A DNA stretch of 64,000 nt from Doryteuthis pealeii (GCA_023376005.1 CM042150.1:76720912-76784911), one strand, 5' to 3'; positions 45,166-57,877 are shown, numbered from the stretch's first letter. Numbers and translations: made by a program. The notes: generated by a model from the sequence alone, not told the origin.

Positions 45166-46169
45166 TCCATAGCCATAAGTTTAAACCATATGTAGACTTA
45201 GGTTCATAATCAGGAATTGCAGTTATTTTTGCAGTAGTAGTTGCATAAATGTACTATTGTATATAAAATCAAAATGCATCTTATTTATAAAAATTATAAT
45301 TGAACATAAATAAATAAAGGTAAGTACACTATGAATAACATTTAATAATTATCACCTTTGAGAAATTATAATGATTGGAGTGAAAAGAATTAAGCCCACA
45401 CTATAATTGTTAAGTTGCAAATTGAATTTAAAATGGTTTATTTCTCTGAATTATAGCAAATTTACTGCAAGTTTGCAAGCAAAATTCTTGCTACTTTGTT
45501 ATTTTTGCTGTGTCATGGTAACATACATATAAAACTTGAATCATTATGATATACATAACTATGACACAAAAAGAAACAAAAATAAGATGAAAGAAAAAGT
45601 ATATAAATAACAAAAAATAGAATAATATTATATTTGAAACCAATGTGCAGCAATTTCATCTTACATAAAATTGTACCTCATATCTTTAGTTATTGCTGAG
45701 TACTTGTAAATACAGAAATGCTGCACAAGTATATGTTCTTCTAATTATTTTGTTCTCAATGAAAACTTGAGCTACTTCAAGAAAATTTTTTCCCTTCATT
45801 TTTTAAAGCTAAATTCACTTTTTTAAAAAAATTTCTTCTCAAGTCATAAATGTACTCTTATTTTTTTTGTCAAAGATATAATAAAAGAAATAAGTATTTT
45901 GCCATTTTTTTTAGTATTTCTTATTTTATCAATTTTTTATGCTGATCTTCTGGTCCTGATTTTTCTAGCAAAGCATTTTTTTTCTTGTAATTCTAGCATT
46001 GGTTCAGCAAAGTATTAAAAAATAAAAATAAAATGATATAAATAAATAGATTCTTATATTGTAATTTTTTCTCTTTGCTTTAAATTTTGGTCCTGAAAAA
46101 ATGCTTGTGAGAAATAATACTTAGAGCTTTCTTTCACTTTGAAAGTGATTTCACAAAGTTGGGTTGTCT
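45166..46169. other. No gene recognised
   Basis: AT-rich with several poly-T/poly-A patches. Nothing identifiable. Confidence 0.55.
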
Positions 46170-46315
46170 CCCTTTATAAGCTGCATTGAAACTTTAATGG
46201 ATGTCTTTCCTGTTCCTAAATGGTCACCCATTTAAATACTGAACTGACTAATCATAGCTTAACTTTGGTGACGAAATAAGAACTGATGCTTTCAATGTGA
46301 CTTCAGAGTAAGTCA
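46170..46315 (+). repeat. Family E dispersed repeat, 3' part
   Basis: Has 'cctaaatggtcacccat', 'ctgaactgactaatcatagc' and 'aagaactgatgctttcaatgtgac'. Confidence 0.52.
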
Positions 46316-46679
46316 ATGCATTTCTTTTTGTCATAAATGAAATAATATTTTTAGTGAATTTTTTGTATTTATTTATTTAAAAGTGCAAATGAAACCTTAT
46401 TTAAAAATTCAAAAGAGAAAATATGAAATATGTGATATTCTTAGACTATTTTTTCCCTTTTGCTGTCATGCATATGTTATGATGACATCACTCCAATCAT
46501 TATAATTTCTCAAGGGGGGATAACTTTAAAATGTTAATCATTATCTATTAACATGATGTTTTTATAACTGGTTCAAGTCATTAAGGTGCTATGCCAATTG
46601 TTTTGCCTTCATAGCATCTCTGAGGCGAATAGTAATTATTGGTAACGCCCATCTCCTTTCCATGTAACATGCACCAGGT

Positions 46680-46865
46680 TGTATTGTGTTAGATGATACC
46701 AACAGAAAGGAATGAATCCTGACTAAAGAGCTTCTTCAACTGCCCTGCTCTTTACTCATTTTTGTTGATAATAGAAATAGATTCATGCCTTTCAGAAGGG
46801 CATTAGTATGAAGTGGATGGAAACTGTCACAGCCCAGACAGAGTTTTAACATAGGATATTTGACA
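46680..46865 (-). repeat. Family A SINE-like repeat, diverged
   Basis: Inverted blocks on the plus strand: 'gattcatgcctttcagaagggcattag' and 'cacagcccagacagagtttt'. The left half is poorly conserved. Confidence 0.5.
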
Positions 46866-47919
46866 ATCAAATAACATTGTCTGGAAAAAGTAGTCCAGAT
46901 ATAGTTGTATGAAAAATTACCATTTTGAAAAGGAATAAATAATGTAGCATAAAAAGTCTGTCTCTATTAGTTTGGATTTTACAAATGAACCATTACCTAA
47001 TTATTTTTTAAAAACATAATGGAATTTTGAATGAGACTGTTTACAGTCAAATTGAAGATAATTTTTCATTTCTAATGCGTCCAAGTTGAAGTTTTGCTTA
47101 AAAATTGTTTGAAGTAGTCATGATATATACATAAAAGAAAATAAATTGACTGCACAGAAATATATATTTTTATCTGAACAAGTAATTTTATATTAAATGA
47201 AAGTAATTTCAGAATTCTTTCTGAACAAAAATAAATAGAAAATGTCTTTAATAAGTTGAAAGTAAAGTTCTATCATGTGTTTGAATCTTTAAGATGTTCT
47301 TAATATATTGTGAAGAAAAATAAATCTAGAAACATTTCTTGTTTATGTTTTTGTAAATAGAAAATGATTCTAAGAAATTATGGGATTCATTTTAGTTTCA
47401 ATAAATTTAAAATAAAGCTATGAAAAATCAATGAAATAGTTTTAGTTTAGATGTATCTGTTGGATAAGATGTCCATACATAGATTGAAGCTTGTTATTTT
47501 ACAATCTTTGTAGTCAATAATTTGATGTAAATGTTAATTATGCTATAAAAGAGGATAGCAAATAAGAAAAAAGAGATCTACCAATTATATATTTTTAATA
47601 TTTTCTTAAGAAGTCAATTTGGTGGTTCTATAAAATAGTCTATACCTTTTTGTTATTAAACATTTTAGTTTCTTTTTAAAAGATCTTTAACAAAGATAAT
47701 TTATATTTAAAACTACTGTTTCAATGGGTTAGGGTTACTGATAATTTTTTATTTTTTATACAACCGCATAACTTACAGTAACATGAATCCTGTGGATAAT
47801 TGTTTACTATTAGAAACCATTTTAATTAGAAACCTCTAATCTCCATAAGGAAGAAAACATTTTTAAGATAAAGTCTTTTCCTGAGTCCAGTAAGTATGTA
47901 TAGCAAATTTGGTTGGTGT

Positions 47920-48310
47920 ATTTGTTTAGTGGCATATCAACTTCATATGGGTTATTTAATACTGAAATTTGATTCCTTTGTAAATGTTTTATCTTAATCA
48001 TAACTGTTTTCAATGTTTCATTGCAATCTCTTTTTTTCTTTTTTTTAAAATTGTACTTTTTTATTTGTCTATGTGCAGATGTAATCATATTGTGTCAATG
48101 TTCATATTCAACTTCATTTGGTTTACTTAATAATTTACACATAATTATGGGGTTATATAATGCTAATCTTTGAAGCAAATCTATTTTATCCATAGATAGT
48201 ATCCTAACAGGCTCTATATTTACAGGTCTGAGTAGACTTGATATGTCTGACACAAAAGGGTACTTTACATTCCTCTGAGATAAAGATGCAGTTTTGTGCC
48301 ATACCCAGAC
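47920..48310 (+). repeat. Family E-related repeat
   Basis: Has 'tttgtttagtggcatatcaac', 'atatgggttatttaatactg', 'gtacttttttatttgtctatg', 'gggtactttacattcc' and 'ttgtgccatacccagac'. Best preserved copy of this subfamily. Confidence 0.58.
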
Positions 48311-48419
48311 AATCTTTTTAGGGGAGGGTTCTTACTCCTCTGCAGAGGATACAGGCAGTGTATTCTAACAGGGGATCTAAAATTGGTAGCTCTACATTCA
48401 AACCATTTGGTAATCTATA

Positions 48420-48660
48420 GAGGACAGACACATAAACTCTTTTTAAATATATAGATAATCTGCAATGCATTTTCATCGTAAAGATCATTGCTTCTGTATT
48501 TTTTGTTGTAAAGATCATCTGCAATGCATTTTCATAGTTAAAAAAAAAATGATTTGCAATTTTTTTCAATACAAAATCATTTGTCTGTCAGAGAGGACAA
48601 ACAAACTCTTCCAAATTAGAAATATAGATGATCTGCAAATGAATTATCCATTGTGAATTA
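48420..48660 (+). repeat. Local duplication, ~175-bp offset, with nested ~58-bp repeat
   Basis: 'gaggacagacacataaactct...atatagataatctgcaatg' at 48420-48470 recurs as 'gaggacaaacaaactct...atatagatgatctgcaaatg' at 48593-48640. Inside, 'ctgcaatgcattttcat' occurs at about 48461 and again at about 48519. Confidence 0.7.
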
Positions 48661-48859
48661 AAATTTTAAAAATAAATTTAAAAAAATGGAAAATTCACAG
48701 ATTGGGGAGAATTTCTTTTTCCACCGTTCTCAAATGCTTGGTACAGAAGAAGTGCAGCATTAGCCAGAGTAATGTTTCTTACCAGTCTTTTTGGATTTTG
48801 AATAAGCGATCCAGTTTAGTTGAAGCAGCTAATTCCCAGGCAAAGGTTGCATAGTGTAA

Positions 48860-49023
48860 ATGAGGAAGAAAACAAAAAAAAGAGATACAACATCTTCAGT
48901 GCATTACAGTCAATCATAGGTATGGACATGCGCATTATACTAGCATTCGTGAAAAACTTAGTTCCAAACAGTACAGGATCAGTATTGATCTCACTGACCA
49001 CTCTATGTAACTCTTCGTGGTAA
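48860..49023 (-). other. Coding-like stretch of unknown identity
   Basis: On the minus strand a frame reads HEELHRVVSEINTDPVLF, then GTKFFTNASIMRMSIPMID, then CNALKMLYLF. The residue composition is balanced, unlike the low-complexity sequence on both sides. I do not recognise it and see no convincing splice sites. It could be a fragment of a transposon or a gene remnant. The plus strand is open over the same stretch too, so the case is weak. Confidence 0.2.
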
Positions 49024-50004
49024 AAAAAACAATAAAGGCACATTAGTTTTTTTAAAAAATAGAGAGAAAGAGAAAGAAAGAGAAAGAAGGAGAGAAAGAA
49101 GACAACAAGAAGAGGATTAGTGAAGTGAACACTTTGAGTTAAAAATGCAATGTGAAAATACATGCAGTAACAACGACTGGTAGAATATCCTCGGATGGAA
49201 AGAAAATGTATTTACCATATATGCAATTGGAGAAAATCTTGAATGGTTGGTTGATTGATGGAATGAAATGAAAAGACAATTGACTAATGTCTGTTGCTTT
49301 TATTTCAATTATTTATTGTTATTTATATTTATTTTTTTTATAAAGAAAATATGCAGTCAAGAGAGAGATAGAAAGATTTCAAAGAGAAATAGAGATTTTT
49401 TATTGTATTGTTTTGTATGTGTGTTTGGTGTAAGGCCAGTGTAAAAGTCATAATTTTTATAGCATTACTTGTGGTCACAAAATCTAAGCAGTTCAGATCA
49501 ATTGCATTCTTAAAAAGAAAGATGTCGACTGAGAAAAATATATCAAAAGCAGAGAAATAGCTTAAAACAAAACAATTTTTGAAATTTTCAAGCACCCCTA
49601 TAAAGTGTGTGATTTGTATGATTAGAATTTATATAAATGATAATAACAGCCGTCCAAAGATATTTTTTATATTGAGAATTAAACAAGAATAAAAATAAGT
49701 ATTTTTCCAAAGTAATTTCATGTTTTATAATATCGTTTTATTGGTAACAGTAATCATTATTCTAAGAAAGCATAGTATAATTATAAACAACTATGTATAT
49801 AAATCTGATATATATAAACTATTCATGTCTCAAATACAATGTGACTTCATATATATATATTCAATTACACAACTGATATCACTACATAGTAATGAAAAAT
49901 CCTATAGTTATAGTAAAATAAGGCATTTCAGAAATTGAAATATATCCATGATTTTGTTATACATTTTTTATCATAATAAACCAGATAGACTAGACTACAC
50001 TACT

Positions 50005-50061
<57 letters not shown>

Positions 50062-50679
50062 TTTCATTCACATTTTTCTTTTTACTCTCTGACTATAACT
50101 GTCTATACTTCAATCTTCTCCCTACTCTGTATCACTTTATGCTCTTTCTCATTCTCTCTTCCCTTTCTTTTGTTCATGCTTCTTTCTTTCTGTTTACTCG
50201 AATGATTTGAAAGGAAATCAGTCAATTGATGCTCCTGTGATCTCATCTTGCAACTACCTTAAACCTATAAACAAGCAGAAAAGCTATTCCAATGTCATCT
50301 ATTAAAGGAACGGAAATGAATGAGGTGGATAATTAATTCTAACTGCAGTTGAAAAGGCAGAAAATAAATCACTCAATTCTACTATATACATATATACAAT
50401 AGTCTGTATATTTATTTTTTGTCTGTTAATTGAAGAAACAGGTGATTAAAATTATGAAACCTTCCTTGAAAGCATGCTTAAATTTTAAAAAAGCATATAA
50501 AAATCCAGTAATATTTGCTATTCTATAGTAACAACTTTTGATTTTGTTATTTTAGTTGGTTGATGTAAAGCCGGTGTGATTCTAAACACTCTGAATTCCT
50601 TACATCAATTTTTTTTTGACCATTTCTATTCTACTCAATTCAATTTCCCTGTTTTTCAATTTGTATCTATTTACCCAAC
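49024..50679. other. No gene recognised
   Basis: AT-rich. Contains a purine patch (49065-49115) and the TC microsatellite at 50008-50056. Confidence 0.55.
50008..50056. repeat. (TC)n microsatellite
   Basis: Pure TC run of about 48 bp followed by CACACA. Confidence 0.97.
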
Positions 50680-50900
50680 TGTCTGTTCTGAGCAGGATGT
50701 GACACAAGGTCAATTTTTAAGCAGAGTACAACTGGTTTTAATTCTGAGTTTTCCTTCTCCTAGACTGGTTGCCTAACCAAGGATAAAGAACTTAGTCTGG
50801 AACTGATGGATTGATGTCTTTTACAAGGGCTTTTGTGAGAAATTAAATGCAAACAGCCCATCCAGGATTTGGGTCACGAATCCATTTCATATGATGGTAA
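50680..50900 (-). repeat. Family A SINE-like repeat
   Basis: The plus strand reads 'ggatgtgacacaaggtcaatt', 'taagcagagtacaactggtttt', 'ttctcctagactggttgcc', 'aaatgcaaacagcccatccagg' and 'atccatttcatatgatgg', a nearly complete inverted copy. Confidence 0.74.
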
Positions 50901-51514
50901 CATAGATGCTAAGAATGCCTTTTTCTATTTGTAATTGGGAAGTTGTATTGTCTCAGAAACATGTCTCTTAATATTACATTCACTGTGTGAGAGAGAAACC
51001 TTTTTCTAGCTCCTCCTTGGTAATGCATTTGATACACAGGCATTTTCCTAATTGAGGGTTGATATTTAGCAATAGTTGTGGAAATAAGAATAACAGATGT
51101 TACATATTGTTGCTTTTAAAAGAAGTCAAGAAGATCAATCTTTGACTAATCAAAAAAAAAAGTTTAATCAAATGATTGAAGAGCAAGATAAATTTAACAA
51201 AAAAGATTAGATATATCTTAACTCAATAAAAATGCATTTTTGCAGTGAAAATATTTATTTATTTATTTTAATCAATAAAAAATAGATAAATAAAAATTGG
51301 TTTAATAAATCGATGAATAAAAAATTTAATACTGTGGGAAAAGAGTTTCCAATTGTAAAAAAAAAGAAATTAAATTAATTAAATTAAAAAATGTAACCAA
51401 AAAATGAGAATACTAAGTTGGCTATCAGCTGAGAAGATCTTACAGGAAAAAAAACTTGAATGTTTTTTAATTGTATTGCAGTAGATAAACTGAGAAACTT
51501 ACATAAAATCTAAA

Positions 51515-51563
<49 letters not shown>
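51515..51563. repeat. (TG)n microsatellite
   Basis: Pure TG run of about 48 bp. Confidence 0.97.
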
Positions 51564-51564
<1 letters not shown>

Positions 51565-51908
51565 ATGCGTGTATGTGCTCAGATATATCATCTTATATAT
51601 AGTACTTTTTGAAAGTTCACAGATATTACCCTTTTATCCAAAGAGTAGGCAGAAGTTTCATCCATATATAAAGATTCCTTTTATTTTTCATACATGGATT
51701 TAAAAATTGAACCTCTACACAGCTGAACATATAAATTTCCAAAATTTTATCATAAATTAATTTCCATTTTACAATTCTAATCACAAAAAATAATAAATAA
51801 ATGATAAATTATCTCTGAAATTTTAAATTAAGTATTTAACTGTATTTACAATTAACTTCCCAGCATAGATTTCAAAACAAAATTTTTAAAAATTGAAAAA
51901 ATTACTGT

Positions 51909-51910
<2 letters not shown>

Positions 51911-51963
<53 letters not shown>

Positions 51964-52055
51964 TATATCAGTGGTCTGAAGAAGCTCGTGAGCATACTCG
52001 CGAGTGGAAATGGTCCATAACCACGATACCCATGGTATTTAAGGCCTTTTTATTC

Positions 52056-52095
<40 letters not shown>

Positions 52096-52096
52096 A
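51911..52096. repeat. Two (TA)n microsatellites around a ~100-bp unique island
   Basis: TA at 51911-51965 and 52056-52096. The island between contains the CTGAAGA...GAAA hairpin. Confidence 0.93.
51976..52010 (+). other. CTGAAGA...GAAA hairpin motif, second copy
   Basis: CTGAAGA, then GCTCG paired with CGAGT around a 10-nt loop, then GGAAA. It sits in a roughly 100-bp island of non-repetitive sequence between two TA microsatellites. The following TGGT / ACCA could form another stem, but the bases where a hammerhead needs UH are C and G. At best this is a degenerate relative of the 777-806 motif. Confidence 0.15.
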
Positions 52097-52184
52097 TTAT
52101 ATATGTATGGGTTAAATCAAATAATTTTCCTTTTAGTAAAATATAATTTATTCGTGAATAATGTAACAATGAATTAATTTCAAT

Positions 52185-53143
52185 CAATAGTATAGTTGCA
52201 ATTATTTTGAATCAACTTTTCCCATTTATCAGGAAGATTGTTGATTCCTCTTAAACTGGTTTCAAGTTCAAGTTTTTCACAAATATTTTCACTTGATCTT
52301 TTTGAGAAAACTTTTTGTCCATTAGAGAATTCTTATAGAGAATGAAAAAGATGAAAATCACTTGATGCAAGGTCTGGTGAAAATGGCTGATGGGGTAGAA
52401 CAGACTAGCCTAAATCAAATATTTTTTCTGCATGATTATTGCTGAATTTAGTCTTGTGTTATGATGGAGAAGCACACAATATTTCTTCTATTGAAAAGAG
52501 CAGAGAATTTTCTTAGAAGATTTTTATGTCCACATTGCAGCTGTTGAGAATATAAGTTTGCACTGAGTGACTGATTATGGTTTAAAAACTCAAAATGAAT
52601 GATACTGTGGTGATCCCACCATACACACAGCATAAGTTTTCTACCATAAATCTCTGCCTTTGGGGTTAGCTGTGGAGATTCTTTCTTGTCAATCCGCTGC
52701 AGTTTGCATTGAACATTGTCATAAAAGACACATTTTTTGTCACCAGTAATCATATTCTTTAGAAACAGGTTATTTCTCTGCTTTGAAAGAAGACGTATCT
52801 TCCTTATTATTCTCAGTAAGAGTATGAGGAACCCAAGATCCAAGCTTGCTCCCTTTTCCTATCTTTTTCAAGTGGTAGCAGATTGCTGATTGGGATATGC
52901 TAGTTCAAGTACAGATCATATTCCAGCATTTCTCTTAAAGCATCTTGATTGAGGTCTCACAGGCGTTCTAATCTGGGTTCATCTCTCAATTACATATTGC
53001 AAAATAAAACTTTGAAAATCAGTTTCAGTCTTAGTGGTCACCAATGACACCTTGGCCATAAATACAACAAATTTTCTTAGCTGTTTCTGTAGCATTTTAT
53101 TATTTTTAAACACCCACAAAATATGCACTTTCAATTCCTCCAT
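52185..53143 (-). pseudogene. mariner transposase, near full length, inactivated
   Basis: The minus strand from ATG at 53143 reads MEELKVHILWVFKNN... with blocks through LRKFVVFMAKVSLV (N-terminal helix-turn-helix), then DLNQDALREMLEYD and ICYHLKKIGKGSKLGSW (second helix-turn-helix), then NLFLKNMITGDKKCVFYDN (catalytic TGDE/DKxW block), KLMLCVWWDHHSIIHFEFL, a decayed LLHDNARPH equivalent near 52450, and PFSPDLASSDFHLF (third catalytic Asp region), ending LRGINNLPDKWEKLIQNN. Total about 320 codons, the normal mariner length. Several TAG/TGA codons and at least two frame changes kill it. Terminal inverted repeats were not identified with confidence. Confidence 0.9.
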
Positions 53144-53467
53144 TTTAAGCATGAGAAATCATAGATTAAATTATGATGTGCACTCTTTCACTACTGAAAT
53201 TCAATCCAAATTTTGTCAGGGCATCTCATATATTATTGAAGGAAGAGATTACTGCAAATTGAATTTTGCATATCAGAAGTAAAGATTTTCAAAGACGAAT
53301 GTCTGCTTACAAGTTTCAAGTGTTCATTGCAATAAGTATAATTTCAATAAATCTCCTTCAAATTTTCTATATTACAACTAAAATAATATGTTAAATCTAA
53401 TCTAAAAAAGTTGTACACTATAATTTTAATTGGAAAAGCAATGTGTACCTTACATCTTAGGAGTACA

Positions 53468-53533
<66 letters not shown>

Positions 53534-53535
53534 TG
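53468..53535. repeat. (CA)n(TA)n microsatellite
   Basis: CA then TA, just beyond the 3' end of the zinc-finger remnant. Confidence 0.97.
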
Positions 53536-53550
53536 ATTGCAACGTCTTGT

Positions 53551-53753
53551 CAGGTAAGTGACACTCCTTCATTCATTGTCCGTTAGTGAGCTCATTCATG
53601 ACTTTTCAATCCTGCCAAAGTCTTTCATATCTTAGAACATATCTGGCACACATAACGATAGATGTTGACTGAGTCGACAGGTGTTGTATACTCCTCACTG
53701 TGAACTTTCATGTGAAGCTTGAGACCACCAACTGTTTTGTGCAGCTGGAACAT
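53551..53753 (-). pseudogene. C2H2 zinc-finger pair remnant, probably from a retroelement
   Basis: The minus-strand frame reads MFQLHKTVGGLKLHMKVHSE, then YRYVCQICSKI, TGA, KTLAGLKSHE, TGA, AH, TAA, RTMNEGVSLT. The second finger has C-x2-C-x12-H-x3-H spacing with the GLKSH motif. In the first finger GLKLHMKVH is intact but the cysteines are lost. GLKSH-type fingers are frequent in LINE-encoded proteins of molluscs and also in host zinc-finger genes. Three in-frame stops make it non-functional. It is bounded by microsatellites on both sides. Confidence 0.6.
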
Positions 53754-53842
53754 AAAAAATCCTCATGTTGGGGGTCATGCTAGGAATCAGATTGTGGCAT
53801 GATAAAGACAACAATTGCAGTTGGGTAGCTCTCATGTGATTT

Positions 53843-53843
53843 C

Positions 53844-53910
<67 letters not shown>
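53843..53910. repeat. (TA)n microsatellite
   Basis: TA with one TGTA break. Confidence 0.96.
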
Positions 53911-53912
<2 letters not shown>

Positions 53913-54024
53913 CACATGCATACGTATATGTGTATGCATCTGTGTGTGTCTATGCATGTGAGTACAACACTTTTTCCAGTGCACAGATCCGAAGCAGAAA
54001 TTCCTAAGTAGACTGCACAAGTAG

Positions 54025-54240
54025 GAGGTGCTACTGGCATAACAGGTAGAGAGTGGACTTGGCTACCTGAGTGAGAATGTTTGTATTTACCATGGCACTA
54101 ATATTCTTGGGAAAGGTATTCTCACTCAAACTATGGGTAAATAGAAGGGCAAACAGCGCTTTTTACCTTGGTATGGCAACCAATCCTGGAGAAGGAAAAC
54201 TGAATTCAAACCAGTTGTAGACTTGAAGAAGGATGGACTT
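54025..54240 (+). repeat. Family A SINE-like repeat
   Basis: Has 'ctactggcataacaggtagagag', 'aatattcttgggaaaggtatt', 'aactatgggtaaatagaagggc', 'accttggtatggcaacc' and 'gaattcaaaccagttg'. Confidence 0.74.
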
Positions 54241-56389
54241 CACCAGGTTATTCCTACCCAAGGCAAGCTACATAAATATCACCACAACCAAAAACCTGGT
54301 GTATAGGACCAGCAATAATGAGAGAATGTCCAAATACTCTGATTCTCGGGGGAAGTGTTAATGTACACCTAAGTAATAACACAATGATTCTGATGGGTAC
54401 TATGCTAGTTTAATTCTATTTTTCAACATTCTTTTGATTTAGTTTTTGTATTTGATCTTTTCTGATTGTGACATTAAGCTTAAACATTGCCATCTGAAAG
54501 TTACTTAACACAGAAAAAAGAAGAAATTCTCAGAATTATATTTAGGAAAGACAAGAAAAGAAACGACAAAAATTTCAAACAGAAATTCTCTTTTTACTCA
54601 TCTTACTCAAATTATGAATAAAGACAAATAACTGTTATTATGATGTGAATAATTCTTTTTCAAGAACAAAGACTTCATTTAATGTTTCATTTTATTCATT
54701 GACAAAAGCAAATTGATTTATATTTTTGTGATTTAAATAGGAGGAAAAAGATCTATGAGCAAATTACATAAAATTACAATAAAAAATAATTGTTTTATTA
54801 TCAGATTACTGACTGTGTGTAAGGTTATTTAGTTTATGTTTACAAAAGTGTTGTTAACTGGTTATAAATCTTATTTTAATAGTAAAAAGACTCCTTATTT
54901 TATATACTGCAAAATTGTACAAAATAATTATACAGTTTCCCCCAAATGTACAATGATGACCTTGAAGGTGTCTGGCTTATTTATCTATAATAATTTATCT
55001 ATTACTGGTTGTTGTACTGTTGCCTTGGCTGGGTTATATAGTTTCCAACTAAATTTAATTATACATATTTAAAATCTCACATTGTTCACCATTGGATTTA
55101 TATTTTTCCTATTTTCTCATACCCCAGCCGGTAATTTGGTCTCTAGTGACCCCAGATTAATGCAAGGATAAATATAAAGACAACCATTGGATTCCTCATT
55201 AAATTTTACCCTAGGAAAGTTTTGTTTGATCTCGGTAAAAGGTTTAGTTTTAAATTGCATCCCTAGACAGATGTGCTTATTGAGAAAATGTTACAGTGGA
55301 AATTTGTGTATGTTAACCCCCATCTATCAATAACTCAATAATACTACTTTTGGAAAGGGAGTAAGATGCAGTATTAACAATGTTATTATCAATTCAACTG
55401 GTCCTAATGAATAGAAAGCCTTATTTGGAAATTGATTAGATTTACAAGTTTATTGGAGTTATCCCTTTAAACCTATAGAACTGCTCTTCTTTGAATGCAT
55501 CCTGATCACTGCAGATGTCCCCACTTACATCACTTTGTGTGGCTTATGGAAGTGCATCTGTAAACCAAATTCCAACTCTGTAGCCACTCAGCTGAGAAAG
55601 TTATGGATGTACATAAATACAAACATACATACAGATGTATTTTATATCAATAGATTACAGTTTATATACAATAATGTATTTACAGTTATTTATATATAAA
55701 GATACATAAAGGTAATTTGATAAATATGGAATTTACTAAGCTTTGCTTAATCTGGCACACAAGTCTCAGTTTGCTGAGATTCTTAAATAGTCATTCTGCT
55801 AAGTACTGAACCAGTGGTTTAAGCTTGACTTGACCATAAGGTAATATAATGAATACAGGTCATATAGATCTGTTCAATGGTGTTATTATACTTTCTGTAT
55901 GTGTATAATTCCAGTACAAGTATAATGTTCAGTGATCATTCTTATTTAGTGCTGTAATAAAATGACACTATCTAAAACAATGTCCATGAATTAAATACAA
56001 AAAAAAGGTTTCTTATAAAAAGTCAGCCATGGCCAGAATATAAGATGCAAAAATTGTGCGGTGATCAATTTTACTTATTTTATATCCTGCTGTAAAATAA
56101 TCTATCTGTGTCACGTTTGAGTTTATCCAGTCTGATATCTTTATCTCTGTGATAAATACACAACATCAACGTGAAGTTTTTATCCTATTTTTACTGCAAG
56201 TTGGCAGAAAATTCAAATCTAAACTTTTATTCCTTCCAGTCAATATAAAGAGATGTCTATCTAATCAGTAAAATGCATTTCAAGGTATGTACTCTGTGTG
56301 TACCCAACACTTTTTTGTGAAAGATTTGTTCTTTTTTTAATGTTTTTCTAATTTAGAAATACAATAGCCAAATTAAACTCCTAATTACT
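54241..56389. other. No gene recognised
   Basis: AT-rich. A weak family E-like block ('attctgctaagtactgaacc', 'gcttgacttgacc') occurs near 55790-55840. Otherwise nothing identifiable. Confidence 0.5.
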
Positions 56390-56660
56390 GATTGATTGAT
56401 TTTAATGGCATATCAATTTATCTGGGGTCATTTTATGTCTAGAGATTAGTGATTTACATTCATTATACCTTCATATTTAAAGTTTTTGCATAGATGTTTC
56501 TTAAGTGTTTTTGCACACAGTCCAATCGAATATAAATAATTTCTAAACAGAACTATTGAACCTATAGAGATCGTAACAGGCTTTACCCTCTGGGTTAGAG
56601 TGGAGCTTCTTAGAGTTTCCAGTCTTTTAAGCTGGTAATTCTCCCTATGAATATGTTGGC
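56390..56660 (+). repeat. Family E-related repeat
   Basis: Has 'tttaatggcatatcaattt' and 'gtttttgcacacagtcc' followed by 'aacaggctttaccctctggg'. The block order matches 47920-48310, though more diverged. Confidence 0.48.
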
Positions 56661-57876
56661 TGTTAGTGTTGATTCAAATTAATTTTTGTATATATAACAC
56701 CTACTTTTTTGAGTTGGAGTAATTAGAATCTGTTTTTTCTTCTTTTTTTTTTAGATTCAGAGCAATAATTTTACATCTAACTTGGTCTTGTTGAAAAAGA
56801 AACGCTGTCTATTCAAAAATTAAATCTGAAAGTAGAAGAATGATGTTTCTTCCCAAAAGATGAATGGTTTCTTTTGACTTTCTTTTGAAAGTACTGCTCA
56901 GATTATCTCATGAAATTGATCTGCTCTTGGCTTGATGTGTACAAATAAATTTTGCCCACCACCAACTACGAGTAATTCTCTTCTCTAATCTTGACATAGC
57001 CATTTCAAAGCATGACTCACTTTGGAATTAAGTTTTTTTTTCTTTTTTTTTTTTGCTATGATATTGCAAATCATTTATCAGAAGAAATTTATTTTCTCAC
57101 TTTAATGTTCTCTTAAAGAAGGCTAAAGCACTTCTTTGAAGTTTTAAAGATGGCAAAACTTTACCTTTGAGAAGCTTAATTAAATCCGTGGACATATTAA
57201 CCCTTTCACTGTCGTGGGTGACTATAATCAAATTTCTAAAGCTGTGCAATTATAGTCAAAATCATTGCACCAAATGAAACTATAGACAAATTGCTAGCCT
57301 TATGCTGAGTACATAGAGAATCGAATTTGATACAGAATTATTGTATATACTTGTTCATATTTTCCAACAACTGGGGATTTAAAGGTTTTAAGGTATATTT
57401 TTAAAATGGTCATTTTGTTGGAAGATACCAGAAACTGGAAAATGCCAAATTAAATGTTTTAATTTCTTTTATGCTGTTCCTCATAAACATCCATAATCTG
57501 ACTGAATTCTTTAATTTGGCAAGTGATCAAGTTACTTTCAGCAAGTTGTGAACAATGCTGATTATGATACTTCCTCTACATATCTTGTATCTTTTGTTTT
57601 TTTTCAAAAGAATATTGTTGAGATTGAGAATAAATTTATATAAATGAAATGAATGAATTCAACTAGACTCACTATATTTGATTTTTTTCTTCTTTTTTTT
57701 ATCAAAACCCCACTGAATCATTAATCTATGGAAGGTATCTTAAAATACAATGTTAAATGTTTTATGCTTGTATGGTTATCCTCAGATGATAAATATTATT
57801 AAAAATTAGTGGCAACATTCTTAATTAATACTATTTACTTGCATTGTGATAGCCTTTAAAACCAACCACCAAACCA

Positions 57877-57877
<1 letters not shown>
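56661..57877. other. No gene recognised; possible piggyBac-like end near 57199
   Basis: At about 57199 the sequence TTAACCCTTTCACTGTCGTG looks like a TTAA target followed by a CCCTTTCAC-type piggyBac terminus. No partner end was found downstream. The remainder is AT-rich. Confidence 0.3.

Noticed and set aside
53034..53282. 82-codon plus-strand frame
   Set aside because: Antisense to the 5' end of the mariner transposase.
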